This document shows positions 33,230 through 42,221 of a stretch of 64,000 bases of DNA, piece by piece. Source of the DNA: Paenibacillus_F chitinolyticus_A (GTDB taxonomy: Bacteria > Bacillota > Bacilli > Paenibacillales > NBRC-103111); assembly GCF_045038035.1 (NCBI RefSeq), contig NZ_CP173427.1:3596001-3660000 (forward strand), given 5' to 3'. The notes below the pieces were generated by a model. That model did not search any database. It was not told the DNA's origin and was given only the letters and a program-made list of their open reading frames with translations. The translations under genes and the position numbers were made by a program. Positions within the stretch are counted from its first letter, which is position 1. The number at the start of each line of letters is the position of its first letter.

Positions 33230-34972
33230 TCAGCCGGAGTTGCCGGACACGTCGAACAAACTGTCGGCCGCATAAGCGGGCCGGAGCTTGCCGGACGGCT
33301 TGGCGGACCTGGCTTGGCCGGGGGGCTTGGCCGGCTTGGGGAGGCCGGACGAATCAGCCGACTTCGCGGATGCCCCGCTCCCCGGGGCCGGCTTGCCGCT
33401 ACCCCGGAGTTTGCGCAGCAGCCGTTCGATCCGGTGCGCGATCCGCCGCTCTTCGTCGGCCGCCTTCTCGCTGCGCCGCAAGAGCCTGCGTCTTTGGCGC
33501 AGGACGTCCAGCGCTTCGCGCGACAACTCCAACGCGAGCGGATAATCTTTGCAACCGTGCTCGTAGTGCATCGCGAGCTCGATATAGGCTTCCACCGGCG
33601 CCGCAGCCGCAGGTCCCGCCTGACGAATCAGCCGGGTCCACAATTCGACGGCTCTGTCGCGGACGCCGGCTTTTTTATAGTAAGCCGCGTAACGGAGAAG
33701 CAAATCGCCGCTGACCGTGTGCCCCTTTTCCTGTTGCTCTAACAGTCTGGTAAATCCCAATTCCAGAATCTTCTCGGCGGAAGGGAGGCGGTTCATTTTC
33801 AGCAGCCACTGGCCCAGGCGGAACAGGTCTCCGGGCGATTTTGGCTCCAGAGGCTCTTCATCGGCCAAATACCGTGTAATCAGAGCGGATAATGCCGCAA
33901 GGGACACTATATCCCGCTCGTTATGGACGAAGACGCCCCGCAGCACATCCGTGTTGCCTTCGGCCAGATACAGGACATACAACTCGGGAGCGAATGCCCC
34001 GGAAACGTCGTCTTCGCGTGCATACCCGAGCTGCGCTTCTTCCACCTTGCCCAGCCGTACGGACGGCATGGAATGCTTCCACAGGCTGCGGGAAGGATGC
34101 AGCAGATCCAGATGGAGCAAACGGTCGATGTCCGGCCGCATCCGGTTCAGAATAAACCGGTTCTGCAAAATCGGCCAGTCGAAGGTCCTCCCGTTGTAAG
34201 AGACGACATGGGTGAACCGCTCCATCTTCTCCTCCAGATAAGCCAGCATCGCACGCTCTTCGGCCGGATGCCGGATAAAAAGCTGCTCGACGACAAAACC
34301 GCCGGCTTCGTAATAGCCGATGCCTACGAGAAAGGCGACATTGCCCGCCCCGACTCCGAGACCGGTCGTCTCCGTATCGAAGAACAGGAGGCCTTCCGCA
34401 TGGACCGGACCCGCTTCGGGGTGGAACGCTCCGAGCTCCCCGACATGCTCATGGAGCGCGTCAAGCCGGTACCGGCCATGGTAGGCATCCATCGGGTAGG
34501 TGCATATGCGCCGTACGAAGGACCCAGCCGGGAACTCGTACAGCTCCGCGCCCAGCTTCGCCCACGCTGCCGCCTCCGGATGCGCCGGGACCGGTGCTGC
34601 GGGAGCGACGGGCTCGCCCGCCTGCCCGCTTGCGGGCCGCGTGTCCGCCGGGGAGCCGCTGACGGTGTGCCCGGCATAGCCGTGGGCTCCCTCTGCCGGC
34701 GCAGAGGTGGAGACGCCGCTGACGGCGCTTTCTCCGCTGGCGACGGGCTCACCCTCCTGCCCGCTTGCGGGCCGCGAGTCCGCCAGGCCGGCCACTGCGC
34801 CGGCGGCGGGCTCGCTCAGCGGACCGGCGGCCTGTCCGCCGCCTTCCGCCGCTCCCGGCTGCGCCTGTTCCGGCGTCAGCTCAGCCTGCCGCTGTTCCGC
34901 TCCCGCCTCCGGTGCGGCTGCGGCCTTGCCCGGCTTCAAATGCCGGGCAAGCCGGTCGCGCAGCCCGCTCAT
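33230..34972 (-). CDS. mrfB: DEDD-type exonuclease MrfB (YprB) with repeat-bearing N-terminal extension
   Basis: A 580-residue protein. The core (about 140-370) is an RNase H-like exonuclease: LLFFDTETTGLG supplies the first Asp/Glu, SYNGRTFDWP the next region, and HNERDIVSL the last Asp with a nearby His. The C-terminal ~200 residues are TPR-like helices and a basic Lys/Pro/Ser tail. The first ~115 residues are low complexity and contain a duplicated RPASGQxGEPVA unit. In B. subtilis MrfB works with helicase MrfA in a UvrABC-independent mitomycin C repair pathway. ATG at 34972 follows GGGAG by 8 bases. A TTG 24 bases upstream is the alternative. Confidence 0.9.
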   Translation of the reverse strand: MSGLRDRLARHLKPGKAAAAPEAGAEQRQAELTPEQAQPGAAEGGGQAAGPLSEPAAGAVAGLADSRPASGQEGEPVASGESAVSGVSTSAPAEGAHGYAGHTVSGSPADTRPASGQAGEPVAPAAPVPAHPEAAAWAKLGAELYEFPAGSFVRRICTYPMDAYHGRYRLDALHEHVGELGAFHPEAGPVHAEGLLFFDTETTGLGVGAGNVAFLVGIGYYEAGGFVVEQLFIRHPAEERAMLAYLEEKMERFTHVVSYNGRTFDWPILQNRFILNRMRPDIDRLLHLDLLHPSRSLWKHSMPSVRLGKVEEAQLGYAREDDVSGAFAPELYVLYLAEGNTDVLRGVFVHNERDIVSLAALSALITRYLADEEPLEPKSPGDLFRLGQWLLKMNRLPSAEKILELGFTRLLEQQEKGHTVSGDLLLRYAAYYKKAGVRDRAVELWTRLIRQAGPAAAAPVEAYIELAMHYEHGCKDYPLALELSREALDVLRQRRRLLRRSEKAADEERRIAHRIERLLRKLRGSGKPAPGSGASAKSADSSGLPKPAKPPGQARSAKPSGKLRPAYAADSLFDVSGNSG

Positions 34973-35226
34973 CGGGCCGCTCCCGGCGCTGCCCAACCAA
35001 GGCCGTGCACCCGCTGCGCAGCGGGCGCGAAGAATCGTGGGAGTCCCCGCGTCTCGGGGGATTCAAGGATCGGTTGCGAACCGCCGGACTCACAAGTTTC
35101 GATCGCCAAAGCCTCTTCTGCACCCACAGGCTTTTTAGTTTGCTGTTCAGTCTTTCTGTTTCGGTACCGGTACATGACGGGCATCCATCCTTACATGGGC
35201 ATTTTCGGGTAGCGGGTATTTAGCGT

Positions 35227-35700
35227 TCATCCGCCGATAACCTTGGACATACGAATATTGGTCGCTTCGAAACCGGCAGATCGATAGAGGTTGAGGGCGA
35301 TTTCATTGTCTCCGAAAACGTGCAGTGAAATTTTTGGAGGAAAGTCCCTCTCTTTTATGAAAGCTTCCAGAGCCTGCAGCGTTTGCTTGCCAAACCCTTT
35401 CCCCCGAAAATCTTCACACATGCGAATCCCGTAAATAAATACATCCCGCTGTTCACTTCGGATTTTGATCCACAACGTGCCGACGATTTGATTGCTTTCC
35501 TCGTCCGTCGCATTAAATATATAACTGTCCGCCGTGTTTAATCCGTCCGGCAGCAGCTCTTTAAATTCACGGGCCGAATCTTCCTGCGCTTTCTCAGCCG
35601 CCACGTTGCCGGCTTTTGTTTTGCTTTCGGCGTATTCCTTTACGGAAAGCTGCAGCCACTCGTTAAACTGCTCGGGTAACATCGGTTCTAACGCGATCAT
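35227..35700 (-). CDS. GNAT family N-acetyltransferase
   Basis: A 157-residue acetyltransferase with the acetyl-CoA motif A region RMCEDFRGKGFGKQTLQALE (about 93-112; Arg/Gln-x-x-Gly-x-Gly/Ala type) and the motif B end NEIALNLYRSAGF. The N-terminal half is helical and acidic. GGAGGTG lies 7 bases before the ATG. It is inserted between mrfA (upstream, 52 bp) and mrfB (downstream, about 255 bp), genes that are adjacent in B. subtilis. Substrate unknown; a small molecule or drug is as likely as a protein. Confidence 0.9.
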   Translation of the reverse strand: MIALEPMLPEQFNEWLQLSVKEYAESKTKAGNVAAEKAQEDSAREFKELLPDGLNTADSYIFNATDEESNQIVGTLWIKIRSEQRDVFIYGIRMCEDFRGKGFGKQTLQALEAFIKERDFPPKISLHVFGDNEIALNLYRSAGFEATNIRMSKVIGG

Positions 35701-35752
35701 ATGAACACCTCCGTTTATTTCATAAGTTTACCGCTTAGAAGACTCGCGGAGA

Positions 35753-37999
35753 TTAAAACTGATCCAACAACTGCAGGCTCGTTCGCTTCGCATGGATTCC
35801 TTCAATCTCGGACCCGATACAGGACGGGCAGCCGTCTTCGCACGGACATTTCTGAATGAGATTTTTCGCGGCCTTTCTGACTTCGTCGAAACGCGTATAG
35901 ACTTCTTCGGCAAGGCCGATACCGCCGGGATAATGATCGTAGAGGAAAATCGTCGGCAGTCCGGTATGGTTCGCTTTAATTTGGGAAATCACATGAACGT
36001 CGTTCCGGTCGCACATCACCAAAACCGGCACAATGTGCTTCATTACGTTTGCGATGCCCCATAAAATTTGTTCCAGGGCTTTCGTGCCTACCTCCAAATC
36101 CGGTTCTTTCAGCTCTACCCATGCGGCGCTTGTATGCAGTTCTTCTTCCGGCAGATGGATAGGCCCCGATCCGATATTTTCTCCGGTCGTGAGTTTGATT
36201 TTCTTAAAAATAGTCGGAATGGCATTAATCGTCACATCCCCGAAGTTCAGGGAAGAGCGGTCCCGGGCCGACGTTTTGTCGATTTCCAATACTTTCAGCT
36301 GGATAGCCAGATTCGCATCGGTATAGTACTCCACGTCGACTTCGCGCACGTAAGCTTTTTTGTGCTCCCAATCCAGCTTCTCGACCTGATATTGCACGCC
36401 TTCGTGCAAATAAATCGCTTCGTCGTGCAGAAGCGTCATGGCGCTGAACCGGTCCATCTCCCCGATAATCCGTACGTTCGCCACATCGGATTGATCGACG
36501 ATGACGACGTTTTCCTGGGAAGCCGAGCGCAGACTGATTTCATTGGCCGGAAACGACTGGCTGGCCCAATAAAACGTATCCCCGTTATGATGCAAGACGC
36601 GTTCTTCCACTAAAAATTCCATAATCTCGGCAACCTCCAGGGGGCCGAATTCTTCCGTCTCTTTGAATGGCAGCTCGTATGCCGCACATTTCAGATGATC
36701 GACCAAAATAATTAAATTTTCCGGATTGATCCGGGCGGCTTCCGGCGTCCTGTCGAAAAAATAGTCCGGGTTCTGGACTACATATTGATCGATAGGGGTA
36801 GAGCTGGCTACCATCACGATAAGCGCCTCTCCGTGCCGGCGTCCGGCACGTCCCGCCTGCTGCCAAGTGCTCGCGATGCTTCCCGGATAGCCGGTCATGA
36901 TGCAAACCTGCAGCTGCCCGATGTCTACGCCAAGCTCCAGCGCGTTGGTGCTGACAACGCCCAAAATCTCCCCGGCCCGCAATCCTCTCTCGATTTCACG
37001 CCGCTGTTTCGGCAGATAACCGCCCCGGTACCCCCGGATGGATTTGGTCCCAAGCTCATTCTTAACGAGCTCCTGGATTCGGCTCAAAATAATTTCCACC
37101 CTGACCCGGCTTCTCGCGAAAACGATCGTCTGAATTTTATTTTTCAGAAATTGCTTGGCCAGGTTATTCACTTCCGCTGCGGCGCTTCTGCGGATATTAA
37201 GAGGCTTGTTCACGACGGGCGGGTTGTAAAACACGAAATGTTTCCGTCCTCTGGGTGCGCCGTTATCGTCGATGAGCCTCATCGGAGAGCCGGTCAGCTG
37301 CTCCGCAAGCTCTTTCGGATTGGCAATGGTGGCGGAGGTACAGATAAATACCGGATCGCTGCCGTAAAACTTGCAGATCCGTTTCAGGCGCCGGATAACG
37401 TTCGCGACATGGCTGCCGAATACGCCCCTGTACGTGTGCAGTTCGTCGATGACGATATATTTTAAATTCTCGAAAAGGCTGACCCATTTGGTATGATGCG
37501 GCAAAATGGCGGAATGAAGCATATCCGGATTCGTAATGACGATATGCCCCGCTTTCCGTACGATCTGCCGTATGGCCGGCGAAGTATCCCCGTCGTACGT
37601 GTAGCTTTTGATATCGATGCCCATTTCACCGATGATTTCGTTCAACTCGCTCTTCTGGTCCTGCGCCAGAGCTTTCGTCGGAAACAGGTACAGCGCGCGG
37701 CTCGTATCGTCATCCGCAATGGCCTGAAGCACAGGCAGATTGTAGCAGAGCGTTTTGCCGGAAGCCGTCGGCGTTACCGCCACGATGTTCTGTCCGGTGT
37801 GCACCGTCTCATAAGCGGTGTGCTGATGGGTGTACAGCTCCGTGATCCCCCGCTTTGCCAATGCGGACTTGATCCGGGTATCCACGCTCCCGGGAATGGC
37901 TTTCGTTTTCGCTTCCTGGGGTTCGATCTCGTGCCAGTTCACTATATTTTCATCGGTCCGGAGTTCCTGAATTAATTCGGCAAGCTGTTTCTTCCTCAT
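35753..37999 (-). CDS. mrfA: DEAD/DEAH-box repair helicase MrfA (YprA)
   Basis: A 748-residue superfamily 2 helicase. RecA-like domain 1 has TPTASGKTLCYNLPV (about 80-94) and VIDELHTY (DExH, about 186-193); domain 2 includes IVFARSRVRVE and GRAGRR. The C-terminal DUF1998-type region ends with a four-cysteine metal site, CPCEDGCPSC (about 717-726), required in the family. MrfA is a 3'-5' helicase that opens DNA at mitomycin lesions for MrfB. Ribosome site AAGAAGGGA is weak. It is the first gene of the mrfA, GNAT, mrfB row. Confidence 0.94.
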   Translation of the reverse strand: MRKKQLAELIQELRTDENIVNWHEIEPQEAKTKAIPGSVDTRIKSALAKRGITELYTHQHTAYETVHTGQNIVAVTPTASGKTLCYNLPVLQAIADDDTSRALYLFPTKALAQDQKSELNEIIGEMGIDIKSYTYDGDTSPAIRQIVRKAGHIVITNPDMLHSAILPHHTKWVSLFENLKYIVIDELHTYRGVFGSHVANVIRRLKRICKFYGSDPVFICTSATIANPKELAEQLTGSPMRLIDDNGAPRGRKHFVFYNPPVVNKPLNIRRSAAAEVNNLAKQFLKNKIQTIVFARSRVRVEIILSRIQELVKNELGTKSIRGYRGGYLPKQRREIERGLRAGEILGVVSTNALELGVDIGQLQVCIMTGYPGSIASTWQQAGRAGRRHGEALIVMVASSTPIDQYVVQNPDYFFDRTPEAARINPENLIILVDHLKCAAYELPFKETEEFGPLEVAEIMEFLVEERVLHHNGDTFYWASQSFPANEISLRSASQENVVIVDQSDVANVRIIGEMDRFSAMTLLHDEAIYLHEGVQYQVEKLDWEHKKAYVREVDVEYYTDANLAIQLKVLEIDKTSARDRSSLNFGDVTINAIPTIFKKIKLTTGENIGSGPIHLPEEELHTSAAWVELKEPDLEVGTKALEQILWGIANVMKHIVPVLVMCDRNDVHVISQIKANHTGLPTIFLYDHYPGGIGLAEEVYTRFDEVRKAAKNLIQKCPCEDGCPSCIGSEIEGIHAKRTSLQLLDQF

Positions 38000-38071
38000 G
38001 GTTCGCGTCCCTTCTTAACCTCAACTGCTTAGAACGGCTGTTCTCATTTATTATACGCTCCCCGGGCAAAA

Positions 38072-38102
38072 GAAAAAAAGCCCCAGTTTTTACGGGGCTT
38101 TC
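38072..38102 (-). terminator. intrinsic terminator upstream of mrfA, for transcripts from the right
   Basis: Stem AAGCCCC/GGGGCTT with an AT-rich loop and seven T on the minus strand. It probably ends the transcript of the 71-aa gene at 38538. Confidence 0.8.
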
Positions 38103-38537
38103 GTTAAGCACACCACCGGCGCCGGATGCGAGGGCAAGATCTTCTCTGCCCGCCGCTTCGTCAAGCAGGTTCGCTCCCTTCATCGCGATCGGGATTCCCT
38201 CGCCTGGACGCAAAAAAGGAGTGGACATCAAGACGTCCAATCCGGTCGGCACACGTTTATAATCTTGGAGAAACAGCGCAGTCTGCAGGGCTTATCCGTG
38301 AATACGAAAGCCGAACGGATATTGCATCCGGAAGACATGGCCGACTCGAGCGGTTCCATATACCGAGCCCTATACGGGCAGGCGTCCCACGGACTGAAAC
38401 CGGCCATCCATCGCGGACCGCCGGATTCAAGGCCTTTATTAAGCGGGCGGAACCACACCCCCGGAAGAAGGGACTCCGACGGTCGCGCGGTATGCCGGCG
38501 GCAAAGCCATATCCCGCAGCTATCCGGTCCGTGACCT
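38103..38537. other. 435-bp region without a supported gene, possibly decayed coding sequence
   Basis: Several frames on both strands stay open for 60-100 codons but overlap the terminator at 38072-38102 or the 71-aa gene, lack ribosome sites, or break with stops. On the minus strand one piece (about 38100-38280) reads RPGEGIPIAMKGANLLDEAA with protein-like composition but no start. It may be a pseudogene fragment or an unusually long 3' untranslated region. Confidence 0.35.
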
Positions 38538-38753
38538 TTACACGAGATCCGACGAATCGTCATAATCATAGCGGATGCCATCCTGAACGGCGGTTGTGAC
38601 GACGCTCTGCTCCTGCAAAGCCTGCATGGAACTCAACTGAAGCTTGTGAAGCACCTCGCGGTATTCCTCGGCTTTCGTCTCCTTCGTCTCGCTGCGGATG
38701 GCAAGCTGAAGGGCTCTTTCGATCGCAATAATATCCTGGCTCGTAAAATTCAT
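38538..38753 (-). CDS. small hypothetical protein (71 aa)
   Basis: A 71-residue soluble protein beginning MNFTSQDIIAIERALQLAI. It is almost wholly helical, with an acidic tyrosine/aspartate-rich end (YDYDDSSDLV). GGGGGTG lies 6 bases before ATG at 38753; a much longer in-frame extension is rejected for lack of a site. It is divergent from the nitroreductase gene. I do not recognise the family. Confidence 0.75.
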   Translation of the reverse strand: MNFTSQDIIAIERALQLAIRSETKETKAEEYREVLHKLQLSSMQALQEQSVVTTAVQDGIRYDYDDSSDLV

Positions 38754-38909
38754 GTTCAGCACCCCCATTTTGTTAAAATGAAGCTGTACTAGCATGCCCT
38801 GTTTTTTCCTGGCACATACACCGGCTTGTTTAGGATCCGCCGTTTGCGTCCAAATAAAGAGGTGAACCGTTGTTTGATATCGTGTCAGAAACAGACAGGA
38901 GGAATGGTC

Positions 38910-39512
38910 ATGCCGGAACATCGTTTCGACGTACAAAATGAGCGTCATGCCGCTTACGACATCAATCCGATTTTTCTTAACCGCTGGTCTTCGCGGGCCT
39001 TTCTCGAAAAGGAAATCTCCAGTGAAATTTTGATGAGCCTGTTCGAGGCGGCCCGCTGGGCACCGTCCGCCAGCAATCTTCAGCCCTGGCGTTACATTGT
39101 CGCGCGTACGGAGGAAGAGAAACGGGTGTTCGCCGAATTTATTTCGGCTTCCAACAAAACCTGGTGCCTGAAGGCGCCCGTGCTTGCTCTCATCCTCTCT
39201 CATACGCCGTCACCCGCCGGAGGGGTGAACGGTTCTCACGCGTTTGACGCAGGAGCCTCCTGGAGCTATCTGGCTCTGGAAGCGGTGCGTCAGGGACTGA
39301 TCTCCCATGCCATGGCCGGGTTCGATCGGGAGAGTGCCCGCGGGCTGCTCGCAGTGCCCGACGATTACGATATCCATGCCGTCGTCGCCATCGGGTATCA
39401 CGGAGATGCGGAGTCGCTCTCCGAGCAGCACCTGCAGCGCGAACAGCCGTCGGGACGCCGCGAGCTCAAAGAGACTTTGTTTGCGGGCCGGTTCGGGAAC
39501 TCTTTCGAATAA
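38910..39512 (+). CDS. nitroreductase family flavoprotein
   Basis: A 200-residue FMN-dependent nitroreductase. The N-terminal FLNRWSSRAFLEKEI carries the family's FMN-phosphate-binding Arg-Ser-x-Arg pattern; ARWAPSASNLQPWRYIV (about 50-66) is the FMN/dimer region. The C-terminal half includes GASWSYLALEAVRQGL. Enzymes of this fold reduce nitro compounds, quinones or flavins with NAD(P)H. AGGAGG lies 9 bases before ATG at 38910. Monocistronic, with a strong terminator after it. Confidence 0.92.
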   Translation: MPEHRFDVQNERHAAYDINPIFLNRWSSRAFLEKEISSEILMSLFEAARWAPSASNLQPWRYIVARTEEEKRVFAEFISASNKTWCLKAPVLALILSHTPSPAGGVNGSHAFDAGASWSYLALEAVRQGLISHAMAGFDRESARGLLAVPDDYDIHAVVAIGYHGDAESLSEQHLQREQPSGRRELKETLFAGRFGNSFE

Positions 39513-39538
39513 TCCGAGCCGGTATAGCCGGTCCGGGA

Positions 39539-39590
39539 AGCCTGGGCTCCTCTCTTCTACACATAGGGAGGTTCCCAGGCTTTTTTTGTC
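39539..39590 (+). terminator. intrinsic terminator after the nitroreductase gene
   Basis: A long stem AGCCTGGG...CCCAGGCT with inner CCTC/GAGG, then seven T. It overlaps the 3' end of the convergent yfhP gene. Confidence 0.88.
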
Positions 39591-40531
39591 CATCCCAGCT
39601 GTTCGGACAGGACTTTCATTTCCCTATCCAGCGTTACATCGATGCCGAACGGCAGCTTGTGCCCGTGCCAGAATCTCACTTCGCGCCACCTCACCACATA
39701 GCCTTCCTCATTCGAATCCCAGCTTACATGACTGCTCTGCGCAAAATCCAGAAATGCCCGGACACCTTCGGCCGCCATCGCCGCCTCGACCACCGGATGC
39801 GGCCGGTCCTTGATGTAGGTATCTTTCAACACAATCTGCGCCCCCCGTACCGTTCCGCTGTGAAAGCCGACTTCCGTTTCCGCCGCAAACTGCCAGCTCC
39901 TCCAAGTCAAACCCGGAACCAGCTGCAGCGGGCTGATTGCTCCGAACAAGTCTTTCGCATAACCGGTCAACCTGCGGAGAAGGATGCGCATATGAAACCA
40001 TCGCGCAATGACATAAATAAAGCTGGCCGCATATACGGCAGCCATCCATATGCCCGGGTTTGCGGCTCCCGCCACCCACAGCAAAGCCCCGCCTCCGTGC
40101 AGCGTCAAGAGAAAAGGATCGGTAAGAGGCAGAATATCGAGGTGCAGCCAGCGGGAGGAAAAGGGTCTTAAGCACTGCACGCCGTAGGCATTCAGCAAAT
40201 CCAGCCCGACGTGGAGCGTAACGGCCGCAGCCGTCCAGCCGAAGAGGAGAACGTAATGGTCCCATGCGCCGAAGAGCGCTGCGGCCAGAGCGCTCAGCAA
40301 AGCGGGCCAAACCAGAAGGGCCGGCAGCGAATGCGTGATACCCCGGTGGTGCCTGAGATAGACGGCATACCCTTTCAGACGCGCGATCGTATCCAGATCC
40401 GGCGCATGCGATCCCGCTACGGTAGCGGCCAGCACCGCTTGCAGAAGAAGCGGATCATTCGCGACCTCCGGCTGCAGTGTGGCCAATCCCGCCAACGTGA
40501 CTCCGAAAAGCAGATGACTACCCGTATCCAT
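39557..40531 (-). CDS. yfhP: membrane-bound metal-dependent hydrolase YfhP
   Basis: A 324-residue membrane protein of the YdjM/YfhP family. The N-terminal half has four hydrophobic helices and the metal-binding motifs GSHAPDLDTI (about 40-49), RHHRGITHS (about 59-67) and HVGLDLLNAYG (about 106-116), where His and Asp residues lie at the membrane face. The C-terminal third is soluble. Function unknown, with a hydrolase fold inferred by family. Divergent from tlp, sharing a 160-bp intergenic region. Confidence 0.9.
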   Translation of the reverse strand: MDTGSHLLFGVTLAGLATLQPEVANDPLLLQAVLAATVAGSHAPDLDTIARLKGYAVYLRHHRGITHSLPALLVWPALLSALAAALFGAWDHYVLLFGWTAAAVTLHVGLDLLNAYGVQCLRPFSSRWLHLDILPLTDPFLLTLHGGGALLWVAGAANPGIWMAAVYAASFIYVIARWFHMRILLRRLTGYAKDLFGAISPLQLVPGLTWRSWQFAAETEVGFHSGTVRGAQIVLKDTYIKDRPHPVVEAAMAAEGVRAFLDFAQSSHVSWDSNEEGYVVRWREVRFWHGHKLPFGIDVTLDREMKVLSEQLGWTKKAWEPPYV

Positions 40532-40640
40532 TCTTATTCCCTCCCTGGAGTGCTGTTCATTCGGGGCATGCCCGGCTCTCCCCTGGGATCAGCCTAGCAA
40601 GCGTGCATCATTGGAGCGTTAGCAGAAGATGAAGATTTTA

Positions 40641-40671
40641 TGAATACGGCATGCGCCAAAAGCGAATCGTA
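40641..40671 (+). promoter_or_regulatory. sigma-G-type sporulation promoter of tlp
   Basis: TGAATA at 40641-40646, an 18-bp spacer and AATCGTA at 40665-40671, close to the sigma-G consensus TGAATA-N18-CATACTA with one mismatch at the invariant positions. It lies 24 bases before the tlp start, which fits a forespore gene. Confidence 0.6.
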
Positions 40672-40694
40672 GGAGATGGAAAGGAGGGATACCG

Positions 40695-40922
40695 ATGGCC
40701 AAAAAAGATAACCGCGGGGATAACGCCGTTCATTTGAAAAACAGCATCCGGAACACGGAAGCCCGCCTTCATGAATCTCAGGAATACCTGGACGAGCATG
40801 CGGACGAAATTTCCGCAACGGAACAAGCGACGCTGGAAGCCAAGAACGAACGCCGCCGTCAAAGCGTCCGCAGCTTCAAAAGTGAGCTGCAGGATGAAGC
40901 CAAATTCGATACGACCGAGTGA
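40695..40922 (+). CDS. tlp: small acid-soluble spore protein Tlp
   Basis: A 75-residue hydrophilic helical protein beginning MAKKDNRGDNAVHLKNSI, with the Tlp-type second half AKNERRRQSVRSFKSELQDE. Length and charge pattern match the minor SASP Tlp made in the forespore under sigma-G. AAGGAGG lies 7 bases before the ATG, and a sigma-G-like promoter lies upstream. It is followed by a strong terminator. Confidence 0.92.
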   Translation: MAKKDNRGDNAVHLKNSIRNTEARLHESQEYLDEHADEISATEQATLEAKNERRRQSVRSFKSELQDEAKFDTTE

Positions 40923-40979
40923 TTCCGGTATTCACCGGTGGAGCGGAAGTATACAGCGGCTCTTGAGCGGCTGTAACAC

Positions 40980-41017
40980 AAAAAAGTCCCGGCCGAAATC
41001 CAGCCGGGACTTTTTTC
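40980..41017. terminator. bidirectional terminator after tlp
   Basis: Stem AAGTCCCGGC/GCCGGGACTT with A-run and T-run flanks. The next ~270 bp up to rnz (41018-41285) contain no supported gene on either strand. Confidence 0.9.
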
Positions 41018-41285
41018 TATATGCGTTTGTGCATGGTCGGTATGCGTCCTCGAGCGGTTACCGCAACCCGCTGCCGCAAGCTTCCGCTCAAACCGGCTGA
41101 CGACAGACAGGGGGCTTTCCCGCGTCTGTCAGCCGTTCCGCCCTGTAACGCGCGGATTCCGCCGTTATTGGCGCGGAGCCGCCCCGCTGTCGCTGCCTCT
41201 GGCGGAAACTTTCACCGTCATCGGAGGCTCCGTGCGATGAATCCGCCTTAAAGGACCGAGACCGCCCCGGTCTGAACGGCCCTGC

Positions 41286-42221
41286 TCAGCTCTGCTTGCG
41301 CGGGACAGCGTGGCTGTAGAAGTCTTCGGCCAGCCACGAATCCGGGTGGATCGCTCTCGCTTCCTCGAGAAGGCGCTCGGCCCCCTCTCCTTGATAGCGC
41401 GAGGAGATGTGCGTCATGATCAGCGCGCCCACGCCGCCTTCCGCGGCTGTGCGCGCCGCCTGTTCCGTCGTCGAATGGTCGTACGCCGCGGCAAGATCTT
41501 CCCGTTCGGCTCCGAACGTCGCCTCGTGAACGAGCACGTCGGCGCCTTCCGCAAGCAGCGCCGAATTTCCGCACGGCTTCGTGTCGCCGAGGATCGTGAC
41601 CGTCCGGCCCTTGATCGAAGGGCCGACAAAATCGCTTCCGCGCAGCTCCCGCCCGTCCTCCAGCTTAACCGTCTGGCCCTGTTTCAGACGGCCGTAAAGC
41701 GGTCCGGCGGTAATGCCCAGCTCATGCAGCTTCTCCTGCTGGAGCTTGCCCGGAAGGTCTTTCTCGACGATGCGGTAGCCGAAGCATTCGATCCGGTGCT
41801 CCAGCGGAGCGGCTTCGACCCGGAACGTCTCGTCCTCGAAGACGACTCCGCCTTCGGACGGAATTTCCCGGATAGCCAGCTCATAGTCGAGATGAACCTG
41901 GCTAAGCTGCAGGGACATGTCCACATACGCTTTAATGCCCTTGGGTCCGTAAATCGTAAAGGGCGTATCCCCGCCCTGATAAGAACGGCTGCTCAGAAGT
42001 CCCGGCAGGCCGAATATATGATCGCCGTGAAGATGCGTAACGAACAGCTTCTCTGACTTGCTCAGCTTGACCGGCGATCTCAGGATCTGATGCTGCGTCC
42101 CTTCCCCGCAGTCAAAAAACCAGATGCTCCCCCGCTCCGGCAGCAAATTCAGCACAATGGATGTCACATTACGGTGTCTGGCAGGCATGCCTGCTCCCGT
42201 TCCGAGAAAATACAATTCCAC
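41286..42221 (-). CDS. rnz: ribonuclease Z
   Basis: A 311-residue metallo-beta-lactamase-fold endonuclease that trims the 3' end of tRNA precursors. The metal motif THLHGDHIFGLPG (His63, His65, Asp67, His68) is clear, with later His/Asp ligands in ILGDTKPC and MTHISSRY; the exosite-like arm (about 150-190) for tRNA binding is present. The start is GTG at 42221 with GAGGAACAAGG upstream. Monocistronic. Confidence 0.95.
   Translation of the reverse strand: MELYFLGTGAGMPARHRNVTSIVLNLLPERGSIWFFDCGEGTQHQILRSPVKLSKSEKLFVTHLHGDHIFGLPGLLSSRSYQGGDTPFTIYGPKGIKAYVDMSLQLSQVHLDYELAIREIPSEGGVVFEDETFRVEAAPLEHRIECFGYRIVEKDLPGKLQQEKLHELGITAGPLYGRLKQGQTVKLEDGRELRGSDFVGPSIKGRTVTILGDTKPCGNSALLAEGADVLVHEATFGAEREDLAAAYDHSTTEQAARTAAEGGVGALIMTHISSRYQGEGAERLLEEARAIHPDSWLAEDFYSHAVPRKQS

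Noticed and set aside
34969..35184. 71-codon minus-strand frame between the GNAT gene and mrfB
   Set aside because: A weak AAGGATGG site exists, but the second half looks like hairpin-rich intergenic sequence and the family is unknown; kept out for lack of support.
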